In this document: positions 24,829-36,806 of the stretch, piece after piece
How the letters are laid out: every line of letters starts with the position of its first letter
Position numbering within the stretch: position 1 is the stretch's first letter
From: Rhopalosiphum padi
Lineage: Eukaryota; Arthropoda; Insecta; Hemiptera; Aphididae
Assembly (NCBI RefSeq): GCF_020882245.1
Contig: NC_083597.1
Location: forward strand, 592,581 to 656,580
Direction of reading: 5' to 3'
Length of the DNA: 64,000 nt
The notes under the pieces: model-generated
What the model saw: only the letters and a program-made list of their open reading frames with translations
Database searches by the model: none
What the model was told of the DNA's origin: nothing
Position numbers and translations under genes: made by a program

Positions 24829-25268
24829 CAATGCTGTAGTCAGGATATATTTTTTTTTGAGGAGGGGGTACTTCATTTTTTTTTTCAAATTTATGCAATG
24901 CTAGAATATCACCTATTACTTTTGTAAATAAATTGTTTACTACACATCTACTTTTTTTACGATTACTGTTATGTTAACAAATTATGGTTCCCATACATTT
25001 AACATAACAATAATGTATTAATATTATTGCAATTGTAAACCTAAACCATATATTAATGTGTTTGTTAATATAACTATATAACTATATTAATATCATTTAT
25101 CGTTATCATGGATTTTCCTTGAATTAAATAAATATATATATATTAATGATATAACTTATAAAAATATCTTTGGGTTTGTGCAAGATACTAGTATACTGTA
25201 GCTAAAAAAAAAATATTTCGGAGGGCACGTGCCCCCAGTGCCAACCCCACCCCCTGGCTATGGCACTG
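24829..25268. mobile_element. hAT-type MITE, 440 bp
   Basis: It starts CAATGCTGTAGTCAGG and ends CCTGGCTATGGCACTG, imperfect inverted repeats of a type common in insect hAT elements. A G-run follows the left end and a C-run precedes the right end. The flanks are GGTTACTA (24821-24828) and GGTCACTA (25269-25276), a 7/8 match for the 8-bp target duplication. No transposase. Confidence 0.75.
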
Positions 25269-25690
25269 GGTCACTATATTACAGTCACCAATTAAATAAG
25301 TATAGCCAGTTTTCGTGTGAACATCCGTTGAATCACACTACGGCTGTCATTATTTATATTACTCTTAGGTTTATTCAATTTTTGATAATCTTGATGCAAT
25401 TTTAATGTGATCCATATAAATCTTCGTGCATAATTTAGAGTTTAGATCATACAATAACTCTGTGTTTACCTAGTAGAGTTATACAGGCCTTTGAAACTAA
25501 TCGAAAGAAAGTAAGTACCTATGATATATTATTTGTTGCTAAAATGGAAACTACGACATTACTATACTATTTTTATCAATAAATCTACAAAATTAAAATT
25601 TTAAAAGGTAGGTAGGTACTATATAAGTCATGAGTCTAGGGCTCGGAAGTTGATGACCTTAAAAACATTAAAAAATACCTTATAAAAATG

Positions 25691-27060
25691 CTGTTGCCGC
25701 CATAGAATAGGATATAATAGTGTATAATACTAGCGGTTACGGACGAACAACCGATCGACACACACACACACACACACAAACACTCGCGCGCACCAGCCGT
25801 TATTTTTATATTTATTTTTGTTTTAATTATATTTTGTGTCTTGTGAATTATATAATATTATGCAAAACAGGTATCGGCGTGTTATCTGCGGCCGCCGGCT
25901 CGCCGGTCCGCGTAGTTTAACACGGCCGCCGCAGTTTTTTTTTTTTTTTTTTTTCTCCGTCCGTCGTCGTGAGCTAGGCCGTCGTGAACAATATCTTTTT
26001 AAATATGCACGAATTGCTATTTTTTTTATAACTATTGCGTGGGCGCTAATCGCCATATATTTGTTACTATATCTATTTTATATACCGGTGTGCGAATTGC
26101 CATATTTAAATTATACTATTATCATATATTATATTCATTGTCGCAGTCGTCGTAGCATTTGCGTCTTTTTATACCTTTGTGAATATCTTTGTTGAGTGTG
26201 AATTTTTTAGTGTATATAGGTCTAGGTAGCAGCTGGCCAGCAGTGCACCGACAAGTCGTGAGTTATTTTTTATTGTTATTTATGTATTATTATTATATTA
26301 TTAGGTATTGTTAACATTTACTCTGTTGAGCCAAAAGCGCTATATATTTTTTTTATTATTGTGAGGCCAGAAGGGCTTTTCTTTTCTATATTCTATATTA
26401 ATTATACCAGGTTACTGCTCTAATAGCGTTTTGTTTTATATTATAATTATTGTGTTATTGAGCCAGAAGGGCCATAACTTTTTTCATTACCTAGATTTTA
26501 TTATATCTATATTTTATTCTGTTTGGTCATAAGGGCTACACAGTTTTTGATATTTACTGTTTATACACTTGCAATTATTACCTAATTATTTTATATATTA
26601 TTATTATATCTGGTTGTGCCGAATCGGCATTTTGGTTAGGCCTATTATTATATACATTTTTTACTTGTTGGGCCAAAAGGGCCGTAATTTGTTTATTTTA
26701 TTATTATATACATTTTTTACTTGTTGGGCCAAAAGGGCCGTAATTTGTTTATTTTATTATTATATCATATTTTTACCAGATTTGATTTGAGTTACCATTA
26801 TTTATTATAAAGTTACCTATTCGTCCTAGATTTAAGTATAGGTACACACTAACACATATACTATATACACACTTACACACCACCACACTACATAGCTCAC
26901 TAGTATTTGCGCGGCGAACCCAACCAATTCTAGTTGAGCTATATACAATTAACACAATTTTACATAGGTCGGTCGGTGTGTTAGTATAATACTTATTAAG
27001 CGCGAAGTATTTTGGTGACCGGGCGCACGGCCTATTATTGTCCGTTCCCGGCCCGAACAA
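25691..27060. repeat. GC-rich island with internal repeats, possible LTR/leader
   Basis: It stands out from the surrounding AT-rich DNA with CpG-rich blocks at 25870-25980 (GCGGCCGCCGG, CGGCCGCCGCAG) and 27000-27055 (GGTGACCGGGCGCACGG). A (CA)n tract is at 25758-25779. Between them are repeated 'GAGCCAGAAGGGC' or 'GGGCCAAAAGGGCC' blocks. The 'TTTTGGTGACCGGGCG' at about 27010-27025 resembles the start of an LTR-retroelement primer-binding region, and TGTTGCCGCC at 25691 could be an LTR start, but no polyprotein follows. The ORFs of 119 aa (25836-26195) and 141 aa (26773-27198, minus) have no recognisable domain. It could instead be a promoter or 5'UTR of an unseen transcript. Confidence 0.35.
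26644..26760. repeat. 56-bp tandem duplication
   Basis: Two essentially identical units, about 26644-26699 and 26700-26755. Each holds TATACATTTTTTACTTGTTG, then GGGCCAAAAGGGCC, then GTAATTTGTTTATTTTATTA. Looser relatives of the GGCC block occur at about 26335, 26365, 26460 and 26525. Confidence 0.85.
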
Positions 27061-27799
27061 ATGCAAATATGACATAAAAAATGAAATAAAAAAATTACAA
27101 ATATAGTGAACGTAGACGACCAATAACCAACGTTTTAATTTTCGACATTTCGAAAATATTACGAAAAAATAATAAAATTTAGTTACAATAATATTCACTA
27201 CAACACAACAACGACGACTGTAATCAGTGAGATAAAATCGGATAGTTACTAATCTTAGTCCGTGTTAATTTCAAAGTTATAAGTAAGTTATCAGCATAAT
27301 GGCAATCGACAAGAAACAATAAGAAGTGAACTAATGTAAAATCATTAAAAATGACTAAAAATATGGAAAAATTACCTAAAATTGTCAAAAAATGACTAAA
27401 AGTAATAGACACCAAAAATTTAAAATAAAAATTATTTCATCAGATTCACATGCTAATGAAACTTATTTGTGGCCAGGAGAGCATTTTCTAAAAAGTTCCA
27501 AAAATAAATGCAAAATGCATCAACTTCCGAGCTCTAGCTCATGATATAGGTACAAGAGAAAAAAACCCTGTAGATGTATCCATATCACGGTATTTTCACC
27601 TAATATGTATTTAATAATTTGTGATATAATATTATAATCGTTTGGATGAAATAAACAGACAGCAAATAAAACAACTTTTATATGCGAATGCATATTTAAT
27701 TACATTATAATACATTAGATCGAATAAATATTTTAAAATGTTCATAATTCACTTAAAAATTAAAATATCGTATAATAACAACCAACGAGAGAACACAGA

Positions 27800-27954
27800 T
27801 AATGTTCTTACCTAAAAGTTTGATAATAAGTCAATTCACCCTAATGTCTAATATCAAAACTAAAAGCACACTATTGAAACTGGTGAACGAAAATATACCA
27901 TGTCGTACGTGTGTAAGGCGGAGACAGCACATGTGAGTGCGACGTCCTCTTATA
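27800..27954. mobile_element. Half copy of the TTAA-type MITE
   Basis: 'AAGTTTGATAATAAGTCAAT' near 27818 and 'GTAAGGCGGAGACAGCACAT' with terminal GACGTCCTCTTA (to 27952) match, in order, the right half of the element at 63531-63928. The left inverted repeat is missing. Confidence 0.55.
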
Positions 27955-28609
27955 AGGTCATACAGTACTATGTAGTATAGTTACTAGATATATTTATGGA
28001 TAATAAATAGGATGCGAATTCATATGTATTAAAAATTAAAAAATATGTACAAATATATGTATTTATTTTTATCCAAATATGCAATAAAAAATACAAAATA
28101 TGTAAAAAAAAAAATATTTTTATTCTCGAAAAGAATCGCCTTGTATATTATATATTCTAATATATTTTTTACAATATTTAAATATAAGTACCAATATTAA
28201 TATTATTTCTATTAATAGGTATTTTAAAAATTTGTGATGTAAATAATTACAATTTTCTTGTATATTTTTTTATTATTTTTCTTGTATTTGCATATTTGTT
28301 GTATATTTTTACGATTTTGAGTTTGACTATATATATATATTAGGTATGTGGCATATTTTGATACATTTTAGTTCATAAAATGCTTCGCTCTTATTATAAG
28401 ATATATTAAGAAATTTAATTCCTGCCTTGGAGGTATATATCTCCTACAACGCCTAGTCTACTTTAAACTGATCGGTTATTATAAGCTAGAACATTTTTAC
28501 GGGGCAGGGGGGCAAATATATCATAGTAGGTTCATATTCACACAGTAAGTATGTCCTAGTATATTATAAACTTTTCCCATTTATACCGAAGACTGGTTTT
28601 CGTGTCGGC

Positions 28610-28705
28610 GAATCGGGCCTGAATCCGCTCCGTTGTACATTGTGTGTTTAATTTTAATTCAATGATATATCAATGAATACGAAAAACAATTTTAGCGGAA
28701 ACAGT
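28610..28705 (-). repeat. Partial copy of dispersed repeat (A7)
   Basis: 'GTGTGTTTAATTTTAATTCA', 'ATCAATGAATACGAAAAACA' and nearby words match the repeat at 960-1070 in inverted orientation. Confidence 0.4.
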
Positions 28706-30282
28706 TAGCCTATATTACTAAATGATAATGGTTTGTTAATATAGCTATTAAATTAATTTATTTTAATTTTAGTATTATAGTAGTATTTAATATAACTTTT
28801 TCGGAAAATAATATATATATTATTTCATTATTATAAATTATAATAATATATAATTATAGGTACCATATTATTATATATTACCTTAAGTAACTAAAAATGT
28901 AATATCATCTTTATGTGAATACCATAAGACAGTAAATATATAAATATATAGTAGGTATCTATAAATAGATAATATTTTAAAATTAATCAAAAATGTTATT
29001 GCGTATAGTAAAATTCATAATAATATAAAATACATAAAAGTTTAAGCTCCTACGAATAATGTTTTTAAATTATAACAAAATAATCAACATATCGTTATTT
29101 ATCGTTTTAAAAGTAATTTTGTGCAGATTGGAACTTAAAATGTCTATCAAAAATAATTGTTTTTAAATGATTTTATTTTTTAAATATGAACTTTTTATGA
29201 GGAATTTTGACAGAATAGTTAAGTTATTTTAGATGAGACTGTAGTACTGATAATGGACTATTTATTTACAACAATATTGTATTCAATATTCATATACTAT
29301 ATATAAATTTTTCCGCATTAATTTATACACCACCAGGGATTTGTGTAACCCCTCCCCAACGAAAATGTTTTCTGGGTACGGGCTTGCAGTGAGTTACATA
29401 CATCATACATGTAGGTTTACTATATAACGAATAATTTAATAATTTTTGATTTAATATCATTAAATTTAATATAAATTATACTATAATACTTTAATACCAA
29501 TTAGAATTATGTTTGAAAATTAATTAAATAATTTTATTTGATTAATAACGATTTCAAGTTGTTTGAATACATTTTTATTGGGAATATAATATTTGAAATC
29601 ATTTGAATCATTTTTATTTGACTACACATTTATTTACATAATTATAGATAAAATGTAGTCCAAAACTGATCATAATAGGTACCTAAATAATTTATAATAC
29701 TATGTGTAAAATTAACAGTTGTTGAAGGGTTAAATACATCAAATGGTACAATTGGGTTATTAATATATTATAAATCGACTTTAATGATTGTGGTAGAATT
29801 TGTCTAGACATAATCTATAATAGTGTTTTTATTATTTTTTATACAATTTAATTGAGAAAGATTTAATAAAACTAATTGGTTATCAAAATAAGAGTAAAAA
29901 TTTGAAAAATTTACTGACGGTAAGTTAAAATCGGCAAATAGTAAGAAATTAGCTTGATGGTATTTTTTATACAACGATATAACTTAATCAAAATAAGTAC
30001 TCTCTCTCTATATATATTTATATATATATTCAATGGACTTTGGAAAATACTATAGATACACAGTACACACAGAGCTAATAGACAATATTAGAATAATAAT
30101 AGTAAGAGTTTAAACTTTACAAGTTTAAATAATACTAAATTTTATGTAGTATTATTTTCAATTAAGATGTGCTTTGAATGAAAATTATTACGATCAGTGA
30201 TATGTACCCACACCACCGCCTTTAGAATAAACTTGTTTGAGTTGTTCTATTTATAATATCTGATTAGTAACCTATAAAATAT

Positions 30283-30306
30283 ACCTAACCTAACCTAACC
30301 TAACCT
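30283..30306 (-). repeat. Interstitial telomere-type repeat (CCTAA)n
   Basis: About four and a half copies of CCTAA in a row, equal to TTAGG on the minus strand, the insect telomere unit. Shorter two-copy runs occur near 16083 and 46893. It is too short for a telomere and probably arose by repair or chance slippage. Confidence 0.75.
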
Positions 30307-32039
30307 GATTATTAATCACTAATCAGTGTTTACATATCAATATATCATAATTATAAAAAGCTAATTCCGATGTCATAAAATTATCTGTAAGTCAGTTTTC
30401 AGTGAATATAAAAACATCATGTCATGCTGTAATGTACAGGAAATTTGAGATTTTAAATACGACAATTTATTAATTAAACTAAGAACGTTTTGATAGTATA
30501 AATTAAAGTTGTTGTGTGGTGTATTTTTCAGATTTTTGTTGTGCTAATGATTTTTAGGATACATTTGATATATTTAATAATTAAATTTTGTTCACCTTTT
30601 CCTCTGCGATTTTGTTGTGCTGTTCTGAGATTTGCCATTTCATCTCACTGTTTGATTGTTTTATCCGAAAAAATGTAAACATTTGACCTTTTAATGAGTT
30701 TTTTTTTAAGTTTTTGCACACTTAAAATAGTGAATACATTTGATTTCTTTGTTTTTTTGGATGATGGTTTATCAAGAGTAGTTGATTTAATTCTTCTAAA
30801 ACTGGAAAATGTAAAATTTTCAATATTCTCGTTCAAGTTTGTAAAAATATAAAATAATATAATATATAATATATAAATATATAATATATAAATATATAAT
30901 ATATAATATATAATATATTATTTAATATATTCCAAATTACTTTTATTCTCATTTTCAGGTTAGGTTAAATAATATAATATTATTTTATTTTACTTGTCTA
31001 TTTATTAACTCTTCAATAATATCGTGTTCAAATGAAGAATGTTGAATTTGGGTTTTATTTTTTTATGTTATAAACTTATAAGTACATGGTGTCACATGAA
31101 GATTTACCCATTGCAATATCTCTTGAAATAATGATGATATCATAGTTATATTTTTTTTAAAGATTCACAGAGACGAAGACTACAAGTATTTCATATTTAA
31201 ATTTAATTTAAATTTTTGATAAAAAAGTTAAAAAAAATTTTTTATTTAATTATTTCAAAAAAAAAAAATCAGTAATTTTGTAGTTTATTTTTCTAAAAAT
31301 GTTTACTAAAACATTAAATTAAATTAAAATATTAAACACTTGTAGTCCTTATCCCTGTGATTCTCATAAAAAAAAAAAAAATTATAAGATCTCCATTATT
31401 TCAGGATATATCGCAATGGGTAAATATTCACGGGACATCTTGTAAATAATTCGTTTTTCAATATTTACAATTTTTAATTTAAGATTTCAACTTTACTCTA
31501 TTATAATAGAAATATTTTTAAATAATTCATTATATCATTTTTCTAGTTGGTTGAATTTTTCAATATAAGAATTTAAAGAAGATATGTTTTTTTTAATGTT
31601 TTACGTTTTGCGATATTTTTTATGAGATCATCAAGTTTTTTTGCTATTATATTTTGAACAAAAAGTACTATATTATTTTTGATATTTAACTTTAACTTAG
31701 TACATGCATGTGATGACTGTGAAAATTGAACTAATTACTAATTAAATATTTAGAATGAGAATTTAATTTGCAGTTTTTCGATATAAAAAATCAAATTTCA
31801 GACAAGTAGTTAAGTACTAAACAGCAAGTATTCAAAGTTTAGATGTCTGGTATTATAGTGGTCCAATATTTTACGGGTTGTCTTTATATGTGATTGAAAT
31901 AAGGAATTAAAAATGTATGCCGTTATTAAGCAAAATTAAAAACTTAAAATATAATACTGATAAAAATAATATTTTTTCCAAAAATGTCTTTTTGTAACAT
32001 CTTAAAATTATGTAAAAAGAGGAAGAAGTTGGAAATTGC

Positions 32040-32150
32040 TCTCCTGTATAGTAGGAGTTGAGCGTACTTCGCCACTGTCATGGACACCGGTGTGTTCAAT
32101 TTTAATTTAATGATAAATCATTATAATGTATACGATAAAAAACAATACTG
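32040..32150 (-). repeat. Partial copy of dispersed repeat (A6)
   Basis: 'GTGTGTTCAATTTTAATTTA', 'ATCATTATAATGTATACGAT' and the preceding 'TCCTGTATAGTAGGAG' match the 3' part of the repeat in inverted orientation. It lies about 560 bp upstream of the copy 2 start codon. Confidence 0.45.
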
Positions 32151-32709
32151 GGCAAATATAGTCTAACTTTTTGGGGACCAAAGTTACCAAACAATTATTT
32201 TAATAATAAAATTAAAATACTAGCCAATATTTTTATATTTTTTAATATTTCCCGATTATTTTATAAAGTACTGAACATTTTTCAATTTGAATTTCTCAAA
32301 AGCACTAAATAGATTCAAATTTATACTAGGATCCACCATCTAAGTTGATAATCAAAACATTTTTTTTACTAAAAAACATCTTTAGATAATAAAAAATGAA
32401 TAAATAGCAAATCATCGATGTAAAATCAATATATTTATCGTACAGTTAGGATACTCAGAATATATATTATTTTTAAAAATGTTGATAGTTTTTTTAAATA
32501 ATGGATGTTGTAATAAGTGTTAATATATTTATAATAATAATACATAATACCTTTAGTAGATAACGATAAGTATGTATTATAAATAATAATTAGGTATAGT
32601 GAATAAAATTTAAATTACAATAATCAAAGATATTTTATAGCAATTTTTAATTTTTTCAGGTTTACTTATTAATGATAAAAATCTAAAAATTCAAAACTAT
32701 TTATCAAAA

Positions 32710-35700
32710 ATGTTTTCAGTAAATAAACGTATGCTGCGAATGAAATTTCATTATTTTCTGTATATGGGTGGTAAGTATAAGTGTTTAGCAATATATCAAT
32801 CAATATTTTTAAATAATATTTTATTTACAATGATATCTAACAATTTTGTAATTACATTTATGTAGGTTTATAAGATATGAATAAATATTATTGCTAACTA
32901 GTTTAATCTCGTGTAGGTTATACGAGTAGAAACTAAAATTATATAAACTAAAGAATAAAGATATATTAAATGCAAATATGCATGTTAAAAGTGGCCAATT
33001 ATAAACATAAAATTATGAAATAATATGTAGGTACCAAACAGAGTCATAGCGAGGATTGCCCCTAGCCATTTAATATATTTCCGTCCTTATAAATGTTTAA
33101 TCCCCCCACAAGCACACACAACTTTTTACTTGGTTTCAAATAAAATATAGATGTTTGAATCATAATTCAATTTTTTTTTTAATTATTGCTTTTTAAATGT
33201 GTCAACAAACTAAAGTTTTTACATTATTTCAATTAAAATTTAATCGATAATAAATAAAAACCAATAAACACGAGTAGCAATAGCGATTTCTTAAATACCT
33301 AATGAACATTTTAATTTTTATATGTGTATAATTATTTTTTCAAAACCTAGATTACACCTTATATTAATGTAAGTAAATTCATTTAATTTTGCATAGTGAC
33401 AATAATAAACAACTTACCGTATAATTTCTTCTAGAACTTCCTTTTATGACTTAATACAATATAAATTATTAAACATTGAAATATTAATTTATTGGCGGGA
33501 GTTAAATTTTGAATCATATTTTTAATTTTAACTTGGAACTTGTATTTAATAATAACAATTTAAATCAATTTTCAAAACTATTACTAATACCCGGAGTAAT
33601 ATTATAATTTATAATGTTATATATTATTTTATATCGTAAGCTGTCTGTAATATTTTTATACTGTTTACCTATATTGTGTACTATTTAATGGTAATCTATC
33701 TTGAATAGCCTAAAATGTCCCTATATTTATGATTTATATCGATATATAGTATAACTACTTTGCTATATTTTATTTTGGTTTATCAAATATAACATACAAT
33801 ACGCAGTGCATAGTCATTTGTGAGGTAACGAAGTTCGGCATTACAAAAATTTAGATAAAACAAACGAAACTGTGATTTTCTTGAAAATATTGTAGTACTT
33901 ACTACAAATATCGATGTAACAAACTCTCGATATAACAAACTTTTTTCTTGGTCTCTTGAAACTCGTTATACCATGAATTGTCAGTTGATTGTAAATGGCT
34001 AGGTACCTTTTCATACATTTGAAAATTAGTGTCTTATTTCAAGTAATCATCGTAAAATTTAAACTATTAGATTATTAACATTGCATTGTAACTTATAAGT
34101 AATTAAAAATTCAGAAATGAAGACATAAATAAAACAATTATTTATTATAAGAATGTAAGAAAAATGAAAGTATACAGAGGTTAGGTAAGTTAGAGATCGG
34201 ATTTATATGCAAGGGTTTAAAATGTTAGTGTTTCAAATTTAATTTAATTGATTTGATAAATAAAATTTTTCTTTGCATAGAATTGTCTACTTGGATAAGG
34301 GTTACCTATGAGCTATGATATATATTGTTTATATTGTGTAGGACATAGGTAATGAACGCATGTAAAATCCCGGAAATTAAATAAATCCCGGTCCGTAGGA
34401 TTACTGATTTATTCCATATTTGTACGGTCTGTGAAATTATTTTCCGGGCATTTATGGTGCCCCATCAAAACATGTAGGCTTACATAACTGTACCTAGTAA
34501 TTTGATTATATAGGTTGATAAGTACTATAATTTATGCCTCTTTTCCAATTATGTTGATTTGATTATAGTTCCATATTTTTACATTTTAGTTTTAGATAGC
34601 CCACAATAAACCTTTATTCACCAACTTATGGATTAAATAACAACTTTGGTTTTTCAGGTATTGCTTCTATCGTAGGATTTTCACCGACCATAGCTAAACA
34701 AATGGGCTATTCACCGATGTTAGTTGGTTATCTTTACACATATTTATCTATTTTAGCCTTTTTAGTCAAGCCTATTATTGGATTAATAGTTGATAAATTT
34801 CCCGTGAAAAGAATTACGTTTCTAGTATTTGTTTTGACGTGTGGCTTAGCCGCATTTGTGTTAAACTTTATTCAGAAACTACCAACGGAAACGGCTGCCA
34901 TTTTAAGTTGCAACACCACAACAGTATTAGACGTTTGTTCAAACGTTGACGGTCAGTTGCCTAAATGCGACGACAGTTTAAAAAAACTCATAGCAAATAA
35001 TTCTATGTCAATTACATGTCAAGTGCGTTATAAATTAGTAAAATTTTACGATAATTTTAAAACGGTGTTTTACGTATTTTATTATGTAGTATTATCTACG
35101 AGTTTAAGACCTACATATTGAATATTATAATTTAAAATAAATTAAAAAGTTTAAATTATGATTGCATTGACGATATATTTTTTCTATATTCTTTTTAGTT
35201 GTATTGTCAACCAGATAAATCATTTTTGGATGAGATATGTAAATCTTGGAGTATGGATTATTGTGTACCACAATACAACATGAATACAAACAATAATTTT
35301 GCACATTTCAATGTATCATTGTTTAACAATTTGAGAGATCAGGTAAATTGTAAATTTTATGTTATTGTATCAAAAATTGTTATAAGTTTATAAAATTATA
35401 ATTAAGTACAGGGGTTGTCTGGGAGTACTTAATCAGCCCGGGTGGAGAAGATTTAAGTGGCCAAAAATGTATTGTTAGTATCTATGTTCAAAATATTTGC
35501 CACTCACTGCGCTCAATTATGGCTAATTTTATAACCAATGCGTATATATATTATAAAGGTCCTTGCATTTATAGACTTTTTTATATCAAATACAATTATT
35601 GCAGCATATAAATTCATCAAATATATTATTACCACAAAATAGTGTTTCACATTAATCGATTATAATATGTGAAAAATTCTTATTTATGGATGAATGATAT

Positions 35701-36773
35701 ATTAAATAATATATATAATTTGTTCATTTTAATTTATAAATTTAATATTTGTTGCATTATGGTGGATGAGTCTTTTAAATATTTTACTACTTCAGGGTTT
35801 CAAACACATATATTCCATGCAACAACCCTTTTTCTACAGACATTAAAAACAGAGACTCCAAATTTTTCTGAGTTAAATGTAATCTTAATCTATTTTTTAT
35901 TAATTTCAGCTTATTAAACGTCTGTTCGCAGTTAACTTTTGTAACTGATACAGTTAAAACAATTTATATGCTTCACATAGTAAAATAAAAGCAGACACAT
36001 ACAAATTTAAGTTGTATATCAAACTATAAACATAATGTAAGCAATTTTTTTAATCGTGATTACTGAAAACTACATTACATAAAACCATAAGCAACAATTA
36101 TTAATCATGATTAAATAAACATTGTAAATAAAACGAATATCTACGCCATCGATCTTGTAAGGAAACATCGATCCAATTTTAAATCATTTTTTTCCTAGGT
36201 TTCGGGTTCCAAGTATATTGGTTTTGTTCTTTTCTATACAGAATTCGATAAGTTTGGGTATACTTTTGAAAAATGTTGAAGTTCTAGTTTTAATCAATCA
36301 CGATCTATGTTACAAGATATGCTAATTCTTTTAAAGCAGCTTTTGGTATATTTAGTATAGAATGACAATATTCTTAGGTACTATAAATTAAATATCAGCT
36401 ATTAATTTCTTATTAACTGAAAAACTGCTGTTGAAACTTTCTTTAATTTGATCTAATATAACTCGAAAAGTATTTAATCTGAATTTTTCTAAAATTATAG
36501 TCACAAAATTTTTATATAAGAGTTTAAATTTAAAATTTTAATAATTTTCAAATAATTTTGTAATTAAAAATCCATGAAATTAATTCAGCCTACTATATTA
36601 CTAATAATAAAATAAATTTATTTTCCTGATAATAATATCAAAAAACATAACATGAAATATACTTATTAGTTATTGCCTTATTGGTATAGGCTGATATATC
36701 GTTTCTGCTCAGAATCTTTTTTCGTAATCTATGGTGATTGAATGAAAATTTAACACATCCATCAGGGTCATCA

Positions 36774-36806
<33 letters not shown>

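Larger units (their letters stand above)
16657..32709. other. 16-kb gene-free spacer between copies 1 and 2
   Basis: No exon of the array's pattern and no other gene could be supported here. The stretch holds one decayed LINE (22358-24254), MITEs, tandem and inverted repeats, a GC-rich island (25.7-27.1 kb) and simple sequence, listed separately. The ORFs inside it have no recognisable domains apart from the LINE. The other intergenic gaps in the array are 1.4, 5.3 and 5.5 kb, so this one is unusually long. Confidence 0.6.

Noticed and set aside
25836..26195. 119-aa open frame in the GC-rich island
   Set aside because: It is driven by a T-run (phenylalanine stretch) and has no recognisable domain; the overlapping minus-strand frame is equally open.
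26773..27198. 141-aa minus-strand open frame
   Set aside because: Composition is Tyr/Ile/Cys-rich without a domain. It overlaps the repeated island and I see no homologue.
29325..29395. 'CCAGGGATTTGTG...GGGCTTGCAGTG' as another hAT-type MITE
   Set aside because: The ends resemble the family at 24829-25268, but I could not find matching inverted ends or a target duplication.
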